From positions 80,001-144,000 of the forward strand of contig NZ_QYCZ01000001.1 in the NCBI RefSeq assembly GCF_003614945.1: DNA of 64,000 nt, read 5' to 3'. Made by a program: the position numbers and the translations under genes. Every line of letters begins with the position of its first letter. Position 1 is the first letter of the stretch. Below are positions 35,765-46,173 of the stretch, one piece after another. The DNA is from Bergeyella cardium (lineage in GTDB: Bacteria; Bacteroidota; Bacteroidia; Flavobacteriales; Weeksellaceae). Below the pieces are notes generated by a model that was not told the origin of the DNA, did not search any database, and saw only the letters and a program-made list of their open reading frames with translations.

Positions 35765-36019
35765 ATGGAAAGAAATTTAAGAAAAGAAAGAATTGGAGTT
35801 GTTTCCAGCAATAAAATGGAAAAGACCATTGTTGTTAGTGAGACAACGAGAGTGAAACATCCGCTGTACGGTAAATTCGTTTTGAAAACGAAAAAATATA
35901 CTGCACATGATGAGAATAATGAGTGCAACGAAGGAGATACTGTTCTTATCCAAGAAACAAGACCTTTGAGCAAAAATAAAAGATGGAGATTAGTAAGAAT
36001 CATTGAAAAAGCTAAGTAA
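35765..36019 (+). CDS. rpsQ: 30S ribosomal protein S17
   Basis: 84-residue uS17, OB-fold primary 16S rRNA binder. [19 protein letters not shown] and the [19 protein letters not shown] block are characteristic. One-base overlap with rplN. Confidence 0.98.
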   Translation: MERNLRKERIGVVSSNKMEKTIVVSETTRVKHPLYGKFVLKTKKYTAHDENNECNEGDTVLIQETRPLSKNKRWRLVRIIEKAK

Positions 36020-36387
36020 TGTTACAAACAGAATCAAGATTAAAAGTTGCTGATAATACAGGTGCAAAAGAGGTACTTGTAATCAGAGTTCTCGGAGGTA
36101 CGAGAAGAAGATATGCTTCAGTTGGTGATAAAATCGTAGTGACTATCAAAGATGCAACACCATCAGGAAATGCTAAAAAAGGTCAGGTTTCTAAAGCTGT
36201 TGTAGTGAGAACTAAAAAAGCAGTTAGAAGAAAAGATGGTTCTTACATCTCTTTTGATGACAATGCTTGTGTTCTTTTAAATGCAGCTGGAGAAATGAGA
36301 GGAACTCGTGTTTTCGGACCAGTTGCTCGTGAGTTAAGAGATAAAGAGTATATGAAAATCATTTCATTAGCTCCTGAAGTACTTTAA
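36019..36387 (+). CDS. rplN: 50S ribosomal protein L14
   Basis: 122-residue uL14, start [19 protein letters not shown], end [13 protein letters not shown]. It is the binding partner of RsfS, encoded at 11232-11600. Confidence 0.98.
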   Translation: MLQTESRLKVADNTGAKEVLVIRVLGGTRRRYASVGDKIVVTIKDATPSGNAKKGQVSKAVVVRTKKAVRRKDGSYISFDDNACVLLNAAGEMRGTRVFGPVARELRDKEYMKIISLAPEVL

Positions 36388-36406
36388 TTTTTAAAATCTA
36401 AAAGAA

Positions 36407-36751
36407 ATGGCAAAAGTTAAAATTAAAAGAGGAGATAATGTAATCGTTACTACTGGTAAAAATAAAGGTAGTAAAGGTGAAGTTATTGAAGTGATAAGAA
36501 AAGAAGGTCAAGATCCAAGAGTGATCATAGCAGGTGTAAATATCGTGAAAAAACACGTAAAACCATCCGCTCAAAATCCTCAAGGTGGTATTATAGAGAG
36601 AGAGGCTTCTCTACATATTTCTAATGTAGCTTTGGTCGACAAAGACGGTAAAATCGTTAAAGTTGGCTTTAAGAGAGTAGAAGTAGAGAGAAATGGTAAG
36701 AAGAAAACGAGAAGCGTTAGAATCTCTAAGGCTACAGGTGAAACCTTATAA
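36407..36751 (+). CDS. rplX: 50S ribosomal protein L24
   Basis: 114-residue uL24, assembly initiator with an N-terminal KOW motif (KIKRGDNVIVTTGKNKGSKG), followed by NIVKKHVKPSAQNPQGGI. Confidence 0.98.
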   Translation: MAKVKIKRGDNVIVTTGKNKGSKGEVIEVIRKEGQDPRVIIAGVNIVKKHVKPSAQNPQGGIIEREASLHISNVALVDKDGKIVKVGFKRVEVERNGKKKTRSVRISKATGETL

Positions 36752-36762
36752 AGTAGAAAACA

Positions 36763-37314
36763 ATGACGTATATAGCAAGACCAAAGAAAGCGTATAAAGA
36801 GAAAATTGTTCCAGCAATGATGGAAGAATTTGGCTACAAGTCTATTATGCAGGTTCCTAAATTAGAGAAAATCGTTGTTTCTCAAGGTTTGGGTGCTGCT
36901 ACAGCAGATAAGAAAATTGTAGATTATGCTGTAGAAGAGCTTACTGCAATTACAGGTCAGAAAGCCGTTGGAACCGTTTCTAAGAAAGACGAGGCTTCTT
37001 TTAAATTGAGAAAAGGAATGCCAATCGGAGCAAGAGTTACCCTAAGAGCTGACAGAATGTATGAGTTCTTGGATAGATTAACTTCTTCTGCTCTTCCAAG
37101 AATTAGAGATTTTAACGGTATCAAAGCAGATGGATTCGATGGAAGAGGAAATTATAACCTCGGTATTACTGAGCAAATCATTTTCCCTGAAATCGTAATC
37201 GATAAAGTGAAAAAAATTCAAGGGATGGACATCACTTTTGTAACATCAGCAAAGACTGATAAAGAAGCAAAAGCATTATTAACTCACTTCGGTTTACCAT
37301 TTAAAAAGAACTAA
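36763..37314 (+). CDS. rplE: 50S ribosomal protein L5
   Basis: 183-residue uL5, binds 5S rRNA and contacts P-site t[19 protein letters not shown] and [19 protein letters not shown] are signatures. Confidence 0.98.
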   Translation: MTYIARPKKAYKEKIVPAMMEEFGYKSIMQVPKLEKIVVSQGLGAATADKKIVDYAVEELTAITGQKAVGTVSKKDEASFKLRKGMPIGARVTLRADRMYEFLDRLTSSALPRIRDFNGIKADGFDGRGNYNLGITEQIIFPEIVIDKVKKIQGMDITFVTSAKTDKEAKALLTHFGLPFKKN

Positions 37315-37317
37315 GAA

Positions 37318-37587
37318 ATGGCAAAAGAATCAATGAAAGCGCGTGAGCGCAAAAGAGAAGCATTAGTTGCTAAATATGCTGCAAAAAGACAGGCTCTTAA
37401 AGAAGCTGGCGATTATGAAGCATTACAAAAACTTCCTAAAAATGCGTCTCCAGTGAGACTACACAATAGATGTAAACTTACAGGTAGACCAAGAGGTTAT
37501 ATGAGAACTTTTGGTATTTCCAGAGTAACTTTTAGAGAAATGGCGAACCAAGGTCTTATACCGGGAGTTAAAAAAGCAAGTTGGTAA
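37318..37587 (+). CDS. rpsN: 30S ribosomal protein S14, zinc-free form
   Basis: 89-residue uS14 of the long, zinc-independent type: it ends [20 protein letters not shown] and has only one Cys (in [12 protein letters not shown]) instead of the two CxxC pairs of the short zinc form. It lies 3 bases after rplE. Confidence 0.97.
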   Translation: MAKESMKARERKREALVAKYAAKRQALKEAGDYEALQKLPKNASPVRLHNRCKLTGRPRGYMRTFGISRVTFREMANQGLIPGVKKASW

Positions 37588-37614
37588 TAATTAAAATTTA
37601 ATAACGATAATTAA

Positions 37615-37681
37615 GTTTAAAGGCAAATGGATGATGATATCATCTCTGCTTAGATTGATAAAATTGTCTTTTTGCCTTTGA
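37615..37681 (+). promoter_or_regulatory. Structured intergenic element upstream of rpsH
   Basis: In the 132-base gap between rpsN and rpsH, AAAGGCAAA (37619-37627) pairs perfectly with TTTGCCTTT (37671-37679), enclosing the palindrome GATGATATCATC (37633-37644) and a second unpaired-looking stretch. It resembles a leader or autoregulatory RNA, perhaps for S8 binding, but I could not match the known S8 site. Confidence 0.4.
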
Positions 37682-37719
37682 AAACTGATTATTTTTGACC
37701 AATAATTAATAAATAAAGA

Positions 37720-38118
37720 ATGTTAACAGATCCAATTTCAGATTTCCTGACTAGAGTAAGGAACGCACAAAGCGCAGGCCACAAAGTGGTGGAAATTCCT
37801 GCATCAAAAATTAAAAAGGAGATTACGAAAATCCTGTTTGATCAAGGCTATATCTTAAACTACAAGTTTGAAGATAATAGTGTTCAAGGGACAATCAAAA
37901 TCGCTTTGAAGTATGATAAAAAAACTGGAAAACCTGTGATTAAGAAGATTCAAAGAGCTTCTAGACCAGGTCTAAGACAATACGCTGGAGCTACTGAGCT
38001 GCCAAGAGTATTAAACGGTTTGGGTATCGCTATCATCTCTACATCTAAAGGTGTAATGACTGATAAAAAAGCGAGAGAAGAGAAAGTAGGAGGTGAAGTA
38101 ATCTGCTATGTATATTAA
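37720..38118 (+). CDS. rpsH: 30S ribosomal protein S8
   Basis: 132-residue uS8, binds helix 21 of 16S rRNA and in E. coli represses the spc operon. [18 protein letters not shown] and the C-terminal [19 protein letters not shown] are typical. A structured gap precedes it. Confidence 0.98.
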   Translation: MLTDPISDFLTRVRNAQSAGHKVVEIPASKIKKEITKILFDQGYILNYKFEDNSVQGTIKIALKYDKKTGKPVIKKIQRASRPGLRQYAGATELPRVLNGLGIAIISTSKGVMTDKKAREEKVGGEVICYVY

Positions 38119-38135
38119 CCATTAATTAAAGGAAA

Positions 38136-38681
38136 ATGTCAAGAATTGGTAAAGCAATTATAACAATTCCTGCTGGTGTTACTATTACAGAAAATCAAAG
38201 TGTAGTAACAGTAAAAGGTCCAAAAGGAGAATTATCTCAGGAGCTTACAGGAGGGATTACGATTGAGCAAAAAGATGGAGTACTTACAGTAAACAGACCA
38301 TCTGATTCTAAACAGCATAAAGCACTTCACGGTCTTTATAGAGCTTTGATAAACAATATGATTGTTGGAACTCATCAAGGCTTCGAGAAAAAATTAGAAC
38401 TTGTGGGTGTAGGGTATAGAGCATCTCATTCAGGTCAGAAACTTGAATTAGCTCTTGGTTTCTCTCACGGTATCGTGGTAGAACTACCAAAAGAGATTGC
38501 TGTAAATACAGAAACTGAGAAAGGTAAAAATCCAATCATTACTTTAACATCGCATGATAAACAGCTTCTAGGAATGGTGGCTGCGAAGATCCGTTCATTT
38601 AGAAAACCAGAGCCATATAAAGGTAAAGGTGTGAGATTCGTAGGTGAAGTTATTAGAAGAAAAGCTGGTAAATCTGCATAA
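38136..38681 (+). CDS. rplF: 50S ribosomal protein L6
   Basis: 181-residue uL6 beside the factor-binding site. [16 protein letters not shown] and the tail [20 protein letters not shown] are diagnostic. Confidence 0.98.
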   Translation: MSRIGKAIITIPAGVTITENQSVVTVKGPKGELSQELTGGITIEQKDGVLTVNRPSDSKQHKALHGLYRALINNMIVGTHQGFEKKLELVGVGYRASHSGQKLELALGFSHGIVVELPKEIAVNTETEKGKNPIITLTSHDKQLLGMVAAKIRSFRKPEPYKGKGVRFVGEVIRRKAGKSA

Positions 38682-38695
38682 TAAATTTTAAGACA

Positions 38696-39049
38696 ATGGC
38701 ACTAAATAAATTAGAAAAAAGAAATAGAATTAAAAGAAGAGTGAGAGGGAAAATCTCTGGCTCTGCAGAATTGCCAAGATTATCTGTATACAAAAGTAAT
38801 AAAGAGATTTATGCTCAGTTAATCGATGATCAAAGCGGTAAGACTTTGGTATCTGCATCTTCAAGAGAGAAGGGAGTAGATGCTAAAGGTACTAAGACTG
38901 AAGTTTCTGCTACTGTAGGTAAAGCTATTGCTCAGAAAGCAAAAGCTGCGGGCATTGAGAAAGTGGTATTCGATAGAAATGGTTTCGTATATCACGGAAG
39001 AATCAAAGCTCTAGCTGATGGTGCAAGAGAAGGTGGTCTTCAATTCTAA
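38696..39049 (+). CDS. rplR: 50S ribosomal protein L18
   Basis: 117-residue uL18, 5S rRNA binder. [20 protein letters not shown] and [20 protein letters not shown] are family blocks. Confidence 0.98.
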   Translation: MALNKLEKRNRIKRRVRGKISGSAELPRLSVYKSNKEIYAQLIDDQSGKTLVSASSREKGVDAKGTKTEVSATVGKAIAQKAKAAGIEKVVFDRNGFVYHGRIKALADGAREGGLQF

Positions 39050-39069
39050 TCAAAAAATTTCGGAAAATT

Positions 39070-39591
39070 ATGTTAGGACTAGATAATATAGAAAAAGTAA
39101 AACCGGGAGGATTAGAGTTAAAAGATCGTCTCGTAGCTGTAAATAGAGTAACGAAAGTAACCAAAGGTGGTAGAGCATTCGGATTTTCTGCTATCGTAGT
39201 AGTAGGAGATGAAAATGGGGTAATTGGTTTTGGTTTAGGTAAATCTAAAGAAGTTGCATCTGCAATTGCAAAAGCAGTAGAAGATGCTAAGAAAAACTTG
39301 GTTAGAGTGCCAGTAATGAACCATACTATACCTCACCAGACTTCTGCAAGATACGGTGGTGCGGATATATTCCTTAGACCAGCTTCCCACGGTACTGGGC
39401 TTATTGCTGGTGGTGCTGTAAGGGCTGTATTAGAATCCGCAGGTATCCACGATATTCTTTCAAAATCTAAAGGTTCATCTAACCCGCATAATGTGGTTAA
39501 AGCTACATTCAAAGCGTTATTAGATATTAGAAGACCTGAAGAGATTGCAAGATTGAGAGGTATTTCTTTAAGCAAAGTATTTAACGGTTAA
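39070..39591 (+). CDS. rpsE: 30S ribosomal protein S5
   Basis: 173-residue uS5 with the double-stranded RNA-binding N-domain ([20 protein letters not shown]) and SASRYGGAD-type core seen here as [15 protein letters not shown]. Works in decoding fidelity. Confidence 0.98.
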   Translation: MLGLDNIEKVKPGGLELKDRLVAVNRVTKVTKGGRAFGFSAIVVVGDENGVIGFGLGKSKEVASAIAKAVEDAKKNLVRVPVMNHTIPHQTSARYGGADIFLRPASHGTGLIAGGAVRAVLESAGIHDILSKSKGSSNPHNVVKATFKALLDIRRPEEIARLRGISLSKVFNG

Positions 39592-39604
39592 AAAATTCAC
39601 AACA

Positions 39605-39781
39605 ATGGCAACTATTAAAGTAAAACAAGTTAAGAGCGCTATTGGGAGAACAAAAACCCAAAAAAGAACGCTTGAAGCATTAGGATTTAGAAAACTTCAC
39701 CAGGTTGTAGAGCACGAAGCTACACCCGCTATACTCGGGATGATAGCAACTGTAGCACACTTAGTAGAAGTTCAAAAATAA
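39605..39781 (+). CDS. rpmD: 50S ribosomal protein L30
   Basis: A 58-residue frame from ATG 39605 to TAA 39779-39781: MATIKVKQVKSAIGRTKTQK, then LEALGFRKLHQVVEHEATP. This is uL30 in its usual spc-operon place between rpsE and rplO. Confidence 0.96.
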   Translation: MATIKVKQVKSAIGRTKTQKRTLEALGFRKLHQVVEHEATPAILGMIATVAHLVEVQK

Positions 39782-39848
39782 ATTACAGGTAGAGATTAGT
39801 ATAATCCATTATTCTAATCTCTCCTTAATCATATTAATTAAATAAATA

Positions 39849-40298
39849 ATGAATTTAAATAATATACAGCCAGCAAAAGGCTCTACTCATAACTCTAAAA
39901 GAGTAGGTAGAGGACAAGGAAGTGGAAAAGGTGGTACTTCTACAAAAGGGCACAAAGGTCAGAAATCAAGATCTGGTTATTCTGAAAAAATCGGATTTGA
40001 GGGTGGTCAAATGCCTTTGCAGAGAAGATTGCCTAAATTCGGCTTCAAAAATGTAAATAGAAAAGAATATAGAGGTGTAAACTTAGATACTATCCAGACC
40101 CTGATCGATACTAAAAATATCTCTGGAGATATTACAAAAGAAGTTTTAGTAGAAAATGGATTAGCATCTAAAAATGAACTTGTGAAAATTTTAGGTAGAG
40201 GAGAGCTTAAATCTTCAGTATCTATTACTGCTGACAAGTTTACTAAATCTGCTGAGGAATTAATTTCCAAAGCTGGAGGTAAAGCAATTACTCTATAA
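39849..40298 (+). CDS. rplO: 50S ribosomal protein L15
   Basis: 149-residue uL15; Gly/Lys-rich N-terminal extension with GRGQGSGKGGTSTKGHKGQK and FEGGQMPLQRRLPKFGF. 67 bases after rpmD and 15 before secY. Confidence 0.98.
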   Translation: MNLNNIQPAKGSTHNSKRVGRGQGSGKGGTSTKGHKGQKSRSGYSEKIGFEGGQMPLQRRLPKFGFKNVNRKEYRGVNLDTIQTLIDTKNISGDITKEVLVENGLASKNELVKILGRGELKSSVSITADKFTKSAEELISKAGGKAITL

Positions 40299-40313
40299 AA
40301 ATAAAAACTGAAT

Positions 40314-41696
40314 ATGAAAGTAGGATTTATACAGACCTTAAAAAACATTTGGAGCCTGAAAGAACTGAGAGATAAAATACTCTTTACTTTGGGTATTATA
40401 TTGGTGTATAGATTTGCTTCATATATTTCACTGCCTGCTATTAATATGGCAGAGGTGGGTAGTTTATTGGAACAATACAGAAACCAAGGAGGTGGCGGAC
40501 AAGGAGCTGGCCTTCTTGGTTTGCTTTCATCTTTTACTGGTGGGGCTTTTAGCCGTGCATCCATTATGGCATTGGGAATTATGCCTTATATTTCGGCATC
40601 GATTATAGTGCAACTAATGGGAATGGCGATCCCTTATCTTCAAAAACTACAGAAAGATGGAGAGAGCGGTAGAAATACTTTGAACCAGATTACAAGATGG
40701 CTTACAATTGCCGTGTGCTTAGTACAGGCACCATCTTATCTTACTTCAATTACACAGTATTTCTTACCATATAACCAGTTTGCACAAGCATATTATGTTG
40801 ATCCAAATACATTTATGTTTTGGTTCCCAAGCATAGTAATCTTGGTAGCAGGTTCGCTCTTCGCTATGTGGTTAGGTGAGAAGATAACAGATAAAGGCAT
40901 TGGAAATGGTATTTCTATCCTCATTATGGTTGGTATTTTAGCAGATTTCCCTGCAGCATTCTTGCAGGAATTCTCTACTCAAACAGGTAAAGGAGGATTA
41001 GGAAATGTAATGATTCTTGTTGAAGTTCTATTCTGGATGTTGGTAGTTTTACTTGCAATTGTACTTTCAGTTGTGGTTAGAAAAATCCCTATCCAGTATG
41101 TGAGCAGAGCACACGCAAGAGGTGGAGCTACTCGTAACTTAACACAAGGAGCAAGACAGTGGATACCATTAAAAGTAAATGCAGCAGGGGTAATGCCAAT
41201 TATCTTTGCACAGGCATTGATGTTTGTTCCAGGGCTATTGACGAATATTGATGAAACGAATCAGTTTTTCGCAGGATTCAAAAATGTATTCAGTTGGCAG
41301 TATAATGTGCTGTTTGCCATACTTATTATTATCTTTACATTCTTCTACACAGCAATTACGATTCCAGTAAATCAAATGGCTGATGACCTTAAGAAAAATG
41401 GAGGATTAATACCAAAAGTAAGACCTGGTAAAGACACAGCAGATTATCTTGATGATATTTTATCAAAAATTACTTTGCCGGGATCAATATTTTTGGCTAT
41501 ATTTGCCGTCCTTCCCGCATTAGTGTATGGATCTCTTGTACAGACAGACAGATTTGCGCTGTTTTTTGGAGGAACATCACTACTGATTATGGTAGGGGTA
41601 ATTATGGATACCGTTCAGCAGATTAATACTTATTTGTTGAATCATCATTATGATGGCTTAACGCAATCAAAATTATCAAGAACAACCGGGCTATAA
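40314..41696 (+). CDS. secY: Protein translocase subunit SecY
   Basis: Central pore of the Sec translocon in the inner membrane. 460 residues with ten membrane helices. Seen: [15 protein letters not shown] (helix 2-plug region), [15 protein letters not shown], and the cytosolic loop with [16 protein letters not shown] that binds SecA and ribosomes. An extra Gly-rich stretch ([12 protein letters not shown]) lies in the first periplasmic loop, usual in Bacteroidota. It is the route for the T9SS cargo, ApbE and the other exported proteins seen here. Confidence 0.98.
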   Translation: MKVGFIQTLKNIWSLKELRDKILFTLGIILVYRFASYISLPAINMAEVGSLLEQYRNQGGGGQGAGLLGLLSSFTGGAFSRASIMALGIMPYISASIIVQLMGMAIPYLQKLQKDGESGRNTLNQITRWLTIAVCLVQAPSYLTSITQYFLPYNQFAQAYYVDPNTFMFWFPSIVILVAGSLFAMWLGEKITDKGIGNGISILIMVGILADFPAAFLQEFSTQTGKGGLGNVMILVEVLFWMLVVLLAIVLSVVVRKIPIQYVSRAHARGGATRNLTQGARQWIPLKVNAAGVMPIIFAQALMFVPGLLTNIDETNQFFAGFKNVFSWQYNVLFAILIIIFTFFYTAITIPVNQMADDLKKNGGLIPKVRPGKDTADYLDDILSKITLPGSIFLAIFAVLPALVYGSLVQTDRFALFFGGTSLLIMVGVIMDTVQQINTYLLNHHYDGLTQSKLSRTTGL

Positions 41697-41698
41697 TT

Positions 41699-41914
41699 AT
41701 GGCAAAACAGAAACATATTGAACAGGATGGCGTAATAGTAGAAGCTCTTTCTAATGCTATGTTCCGCGTAGAATTAGAAAATGGGCATATACTTATAGCT
41801 CATATCTCTGGTAAGATGAGAATGCACTATATTAAATTGCTACCTGGAGATAAAGTAAGACTTGAAATGTCCCCTTATGACTTGACTAAGGGTAGAATTA
41901 CATTTAGATATTAA
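41699..41914 (+). CDS. infA: Translation initiation factor IF-1
   Basis: 71-residue OB-fold protein that occupies the A site during initiation. [20 protein letters not shown] and [20 protein letters not shown] are diagnostic. 2 bases after secY. Confidence 0.98.
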   Translation: MAKQKHIEQDGVIVEALSNAMFRVELENGHILIAHISGKMRMHYIKLLPGDKVRLEMSPYDLTKGRITFRY

Positions 41915-41934
41915 CGCTTATAAAGCAAAAAGAA

Positions 41935-42051
41935 ATGAAAGTTAGAGCATCTATTAAAAAAAGAAGTGCTGATTGCAAAATTGTACGAAGAAAAGGAGTA
42001 CTGTTTGTAATCAACAAGAAAAACCCAAAATTTAAACAAAGACAAGGTTAA
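41935..42051 (+). CDS. rpmJ: 50S ribosomal protein L36, zinc-free form
   Basis: 38 residues from ATG 41935 to TAA 42049-42051: [20 protein letters not shown] and ending KQRQG. Only one of the usual Cys/Cys/Cys/His zinc ligands remains (C14; the other positions are S11, N27 and F33), so it is the C-minus type that does not need zinc. Confidence 0.96.
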   Translation: MKVRASIKKRSADCKIVRRKGVLFVINKKNPKFKQRQG

Positions 42052-42061
42052 GAATTAAATT

Positions 42062-42439
42062 ATGGCGAGAATTGCAGGTATTGATTTACCAAAAAACAAA
42101 AGAGGTGTTATCGGTTTAACTTATATTTTCGGAATCGGAAGAAGTACCGCTTCTGAAATTCTTAAGGCTACCGGTATCAGCGAGGACAAGAAAGTCAATG
42201 AATGGAATGACGATGACTTGGCAGCAATTAGAACGTATATCTCCGAAAATGTGAAAGTAGAAGGAGAGCTTCGTTCAGAAATTCAACTAAACATTAAGCG
42301 ATTAATGGATATTGGTTGCCAACGAGGAATACGTCACAGACTAGGATTACCTTTAAGAGGCCAAAGAACGAAAAACAATTCTAGAACCCGTAAAGGAAGA
42401 AGAAAAACTGTTGCTAATAAGAAAAAAGCAAGTAAATAA
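42062..42439 (+). CDS. rpsM: 30S ribosomal protein S13
   Basis: 125-residue uS13 of the 30S head, contacts P-site t[23 protein letters not shown] and [20 protein letters not shown] are signatures. Confidence 0.98.
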   Translation: MARIAGIDLPKNKRGVIGLTYIFGIGRSTASEILKATGISEDKKVNEWNDDDLAAIRTYISENVKVEGELRSEIQLNIKRLMDIGCQRGIRHRLGLPLRGQRTKNNSRTRKGRRKTVANKKKASK

Positions 42440-42451
42440 TCGTTAAGAATT

Positions 42452-42841
42452 ATGGCAAAACAAACAAAAACAGTTAAAAAAAGAAAAGTAAAAGTAGAGG
42501 CTATTGGAGAAGCACATATCCAGGCATCTTTTAATAATATTATTATTTCTTTGACAAATAAAAATGGAGAGGTAATCTCTTGGGCTTCCGCTGGTAAAAT
42601 GGGGTTCAGAGGTTCTAAAAAGAATACTCCTTTTGCAGCTCAAATGGCAGCTGAAAATTGTGCAGCAGTAGCTCACGAAGCTGGTCTTAGAAGAGTAAAA
42701 GTATTTGTGAAAGGTCCAGGTGCAGGTAGAGAATCTGCTATCCGTTCTATTCACAATTCTGGAATTGAAGTGAGTGAAATCATTGATGTGACTCCTATGC
42801 CACACAATGGATGTAGACCACCAAAAAGAAGAAGAGTTTAA
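42452..42841 (+). CDS. rpsK: 30S ribosomal protein S11
   Basis: 129-residue uS11 of the platform. [20 protein letters not shown] and the C-terminal [18 protein letters not shown] are diagnostic. Confidence 0.98.
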   Translation: MAKQTKTVKKRKVKVEAIGEAHIQASFNNIIISLTNKNGEVISWASAGKMGFRGSKKNTPFAAQMAAENCAAVAHEAGLRRVKVFVKGPGAGRESAIRSIHNSGIEVSEIIDVTPMPHNGCRPPKRRRV

Positions 42842-42859
42842 TTTTTAGAATTTACCATT

Positions 42860-43468
42860 ATGGCTAGATATATTGGACCTAAAACTAAGATTGCTAGAAA
42901 ATTTGGTGCAGCAATCTATGGCGATGATAAAAACTTCGAAAGAAGAAGAAACCAACCACCAGGACAACACGGACCTAACAAAAGAAGAGGTGCAAAACGC
43001 TCCGAATACGCAGTGCAGTTAGCAGAAAAACAAAAAGCTAAATACACTTATGGTATCCTCGAGAGACAATTCGCAAACCTCTTTACTAAGGCTGATAGAA
43101 GTAAAGGAGTAACAGGTGAAGTTCTTTTACAATTATGCGAATCAAGATTGGATAATGTAGTGTATAGATTCGGTTTTGCTAAAACCAGAGCCGCTGCAAG
43201 ACAATTGGTTTCCCATAGACACATCACTGTAAACGGAGAAGTTGTAAATATCCCTTCTTACTTGCTAAAAGCTGGTGATGTGGTTGCTGTAAGAGAGAAA
43301 TCTAAATCACTCGATGTAGTAGCTGATGCCTTGGCTTCAAGAGTAAACTACGAGTGGTTACAATTTAATGACGAGAAAAAAGAAGGTACTTTTGTATCCG
43401 TCCCTGAGAGAATTCAAATCCCAGAAGATATAAAAGAACAACTTATCGTCGAACTTTACTCTAAATAA
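42860..43468 (+). CDS. rpsD: 30S ribosomal protein S4, zinc-free form
   Basis: 202-residue uS4, assembly initiator. The N-terminus ([20 protein letters not shown]) lacks the Cys cluster found in zinc-binding S4. The S4 RNA-binding domain follows ([20 protein letters not shown]). Confidence 0.98.
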   Translation: MARYIGPKTKIARKFGAAIYGDDKNFERRRNQPPGQHGPNKRRGAKRSEYAVQLAEKQKAKYTYGILERQFANLFTKADRSKGVTGEVLLQLCESRLDNVVYRFGFAKTRAAARQLVSHRHITVNGEVVNIPSYLLKAGDVVAVREKSKSLDVVADALASRVNYEWLQFNDEKKEGTFVSVPERIQIPEDIKEQLIVELYSK

Positions 43469-43500
43469 TTTTATAATTAAATTTTTGCTCAACCAACAAT

Positions 43501-44496
43501 ATGGCAATTTTACAATTCATCAAACCCGATAAAGTAATCCTCCTTAATTCAGATAATTTTAAAGGTCAGTTTGAGTTCAGACCTTTAGAACCTGGTTTCG
43601 GCCTTACTATCGGTAATGCATTGAGAAGAGTGCTTCTTTCTTCTCTGGAAGGATATGCTATTTCATCTATCAAAATTGAAGGTGTAGAGCACGAATTTTC
43701 AACAATTCCAGGAGTTATTGAAGATGTAACTGAAATTATCCTAAACTTGAAACAAGTAAGGTTTAAAGCAAAAGCTGAAAACCAAGCTAATGAACAAGTT
43801 TCTGTGAAAGTCTCAGGTAAGAATACGGTAACAGCTGGCGATTTAGCTAAGTCAATAAGCGGTTTCGAGGTTTTAAACTCAGACCATATTATCTGCAACT
43901 TAGATAAGAATGTATCATTTGAGATAACTTTCAATATTGAAAAAGGTAGAGGATATGTACCATCAGAGCAGAATAAATCTAATAATGCTCCTATCGGAAC
44001 TATCGCTATTGACTCTATCTTTACACCGATAAAGAAAGTGAAATATACAGTTGAAAACTATCGTGTAGAGCAAAAAACAGACTACGAAAAACTCGTACTG
44101 GATATAGAAACCGATGGTTCTATTTCTCCTCAAAAAGCACTTACAGAGGCTTCCAAGATATTGATATATCACTTTATGCTATTCTCAGACGAGAGAATTA
44201 CATTAGAGACAGAAGCCGTGAAAGCATCCATCCAGTATGATGAAGAAACTCTACATACAAGACAACTACTCAAGTCTAAACTTTCAGATATGGATCTCTC
44301 AGTGAGAGCCCTAAACTGCCTGAAAGCAGCAGAAGTAGAAACTCTTGGTGAGCTGGTTTCTTATAGTAAGTCTGATCTTATGAAATTTAGAAATTTCGGT
44401 AAGAAATCTTTAACAGAATTGGAAGAGTTAGTACACTCTAAAGGTCTTAACTTCGGTTTTGACGTAGCAAAATATAAATTAGACGCTGATAATTAA
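43501..44496 (+). CDS. rpoA: RNA polymerase subunit alpha
   Basis: 331 residues: N-terminal dimerisation domain ([20 protein letters not shown], residues ~25-45) and C-terminal DNA-contacting domain ([20 protein letters not shown]), joined by a linker near residue 240. Alpha operon order rpsM-rpsK-rpsD-rpoA-rplQ is standard. Confidence 0.98.
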   Translation: MAILQFIKPDKVILLNSDNFKGQFEFRPLEPGFGLTIGNALRRVLLSSLEGYAISSIKIEGVEHEFSTIPGVIEDVTEIILNLKQVRFKAKAENQANEQVSVKVSGKNTVTAGDLAKSISGFEVLNSDHIICNLDKNVSFEITFNIEKGRGYVPSEQNKSNNAPIGTIAIDSIFTPIKKVKYTVENYRVEQKTDYEKLVLDIETDGSISPQKALTEASKILIYHFMLFSDERITLETEAVKASIQYDEETLHTRQLLKSKLSDMDLSVRALNCLKAAEVETLGELVSYSKSDLMKFRNFGKKSLTELEELVHSKGLNFGFDVAKYKLDADN

Positions 44497-44502
44497 TAAA
44501 AA

Positions 44503-44991
44503 ATGAGACACGGTAAAAAATTCAATCACTTAGGAAGAACTGCTTCTCACAGAAGCGCACTCCTTTCTAATCTCGCTTGTTCTCTTATCGAGCATAAAAG
44601 AATCAACACTACTGTTGCTAAAGCTAAAGCTTTAAGAGTATTCGTTGAACCCATTCTTACTAAAGCTAAAGAAGATACTACACATAACAGAAGAACAGTA
44701 TTCTCTTACCTGCAAAATAAATATGCAGTAAGCGAGCTCTTCAGAACTATCGCTCCAAAAATTGCAGAAAGAAACGGAGGCTATACCCGAATCATCAAAA
44801 CAGGATTTAGACCTGGCGATGCCGCAGATACTGCAATTATCGAGCTTGTAGACTTTAACGAGCTTTACAACCCTAAAGCTGAAGAGAAAAAAGCAACAAG
44901 AAGAAGTAGAAGATCTACTAAAAAAGCTATAGATGCACCCGCTGCAGAAGAAGCAAAAGTAGAAGCTACTGAAGAAAAGACTGAAGAATAA
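44503..44991 (+). CDS. rplQ: 50S ribosomal protein L17
   Basis: 162-residue bL17. [20 protein letters not shown] is diagnostic; the C-terminal ~45 residues are a Lys/Glu/Ala-rich extension beyond the ~120-residue E. coli form, common in Bacteroidota. Last gene of the cluster, ended by the terminator at 45011-45043. Confidence 0.97.
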   Translation: MRHGKKFNHLGRTASHRSALLSNLACSLIEHKRINTTVAKAKALRVFVEPILTKAKEDTTHNRRTVFSYLQNKYAVSELFRTIAPKIAERNGGYTRIIKTGFRPGDAADTAIIELVDFNELYNPKAEEKKATRRSRRSTKKAIDAPAAEEAKVEATEEKTEE

Positions 44992-45010
44992 TTTTTTCAG
45001 TATATAACCT

Positions 45011-45043
45011 AAAAAAGCCATTCAATCGAATGGCTTTTTTTAT
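45011..45043. terminator. Bidirectional terminator, rplQ / maf
   Basis: AAAAAAGCCATTC (45011-45023) pairs perfectly with GAATGGCTTTTTT (45028-45040), loop AATC region, with T-runs on both strands. It serves the converging rplQ and maf transcripts. Confidence 0.93.
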
Positions 45044-45600
45044 TTGGTGAGCTTGTTTAGTTCCTTATAAATCAGGTGGGTTGGTAGCCCCATAATGGTA
45101 TAGTAGCTCCCCGAGATTTTATTTATTTTCGCCATCCCTATCCAGTCCTGTATCCCGTAGCTCCCTGCCTTATCCAGCGGTTTAAACTCATTGATATAGA
45201 AATCGATTTCCTCACTGCTGATAGGCATAAATTCTACTTCGGCTTTATCCGTAAGGGTGGTGGTTTTTGTGCTGGTTTTTAAGGTAATTCCCGTATAGAC
45301 TTCGTGGGTGTTCCCAGAGAGTTTTTTTAGCATCTGGGCGGCTTCTTGTTTATCTCTGGGTTTTCCTAATATTTGGCCGCTACAGCTCACAATAGTATCT
45401 GCGGTGAGGAGGATTTCGCCCGAGCGCAGGTGAGTGTAGCTGTTGGCTTTTTTTAATGAAAGGTAAGCGGCTACTTCACAAATGGGGAGCTGGGAGGGGT
45501 AAGACTCATCGCAATGGATTGAGACGACCTCGAAGGGGAATCCCAAGCATTGGAGGAGTTCTTTCCTTCGGGGGGATTGGGATGCGAGCAGGAGTTTCAT
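45040..45600 (-). CDS. maf: Maf-like nucleoside triphosphate pyrophosphatase
   Basis: House-cleaning enzyme that hydrolyses dTTP/UTP or modified nucleotides. 186 residues: LLASQSPRRKELL at residues 3-15 (the SxSPRR phosphate-binding motif), DESYP, ADTIVS (68-73, catalytic Asp region), LGKPRDKQEA, and YGIQDWIGM near the C-terminus. The start directly abuts the kdsC stop. Whether it prefers dTTP/UTP (YhdE-like) or m7GTP (YceF-like) is not clear, though AGSYGIQ favours the YhdE type. Confidence 0.93.
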   Translation of the reverse strand: MKLLLASQSPRRKELLQCLGFPFEVVSIHCDESYPSQLPICEVAAYLSLKKANSYTHLRSGEILLTADTIVSCSGQILGKPRDKQEAAQMLKKLSGNTHEVYTGITLKTSTKTTTLTDKAEVEFMPISSEEIDFYINEFKPLDKAGSYGIQDWIGMAKINKISGSYYTIMGLPTHLIYKELNKLTK

Positions 45601-46122
45601 TTATATGGATGGGGTTTCATCGGTTACATCCCAGTGGCCCTGGGCTTTCAGTACTTGTTCTATCACATCGCGCACGGCGCCCGAACCTCCTTTTATGGGA
45701 CTGATATAATCCGCTATTTTTTTTATTTCGGGTACGGCGTTCGGTGGGCAGGCAGCGATGTGGCTCTGCTTGAGCATTTCTCTATCAGGGATGTCATCAC
45801 CCATTGAGAGTATTTCTTCGTCTTTCAGATTATAAATTGCTTTGAAATGCTCTAAATCTTTTATCTTGTCCTTAGACTTTGGGTAGTAATCCACCACTCC
45901 CAAGTATGAGAATCGGTACTTTACCATCGGGTCGCTCCCTCCTGTGATGATTCCTACTTTGTATCCTTGCTTCAGGGCTTTTATTACGGCGTAGCCATCT
46001 AAGGAGCTCATTGCTCTGCACATATTTTCGCCTGGGAGGAGGTATACCGTACCGTCGGTGAATACTCCATCTACATCAAAAACGAATGCCTTGATGTCTT
46101 TTAGTTTTTCTTTATAGTTCAT
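45601..46122 (-). CDS. kdsC: 3-deoxy-D-manno-octulosonate 8-phosphate phosphatase (KdsC-like HAD)
   Basis: Removes phosphate from KDO-8-P in lipopolysaccharide core synthesis. 173 residues, capless HAD fold: FVFDVDGVFTDG (13-24; nucleophile D16 and acid/base D18), IITGG (motif II), K124-region and GDDIPDREML (motif III). C-terminal GGSGAVRDVIEQVLKAQGHW is typical of KdsC. 0 bases before maf and 51 after mutS. Confidence 0.9.
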   Translation of the reverse strand: MNYKEKLKDIKAFVFDVDGVFTDGTVYLLPGENMCRAMSSLDGYAVIKALKQGYKVGIITGGSDPMVKYRFSYLGVVDYYPKSKDKIKDLEHFKAIYNLKDEEILSMGDDIPDREMLKQSHIAACPPNAVPEIKKIADYISPIKGGSGAVRDVIEQVLKAQGHWDVTDETPSI

Positions 46123-46173
46123 TTATTATTATTTTTTGTTTGTGTAGTGTCCATTGTATTTTGGAGGGGAGAG

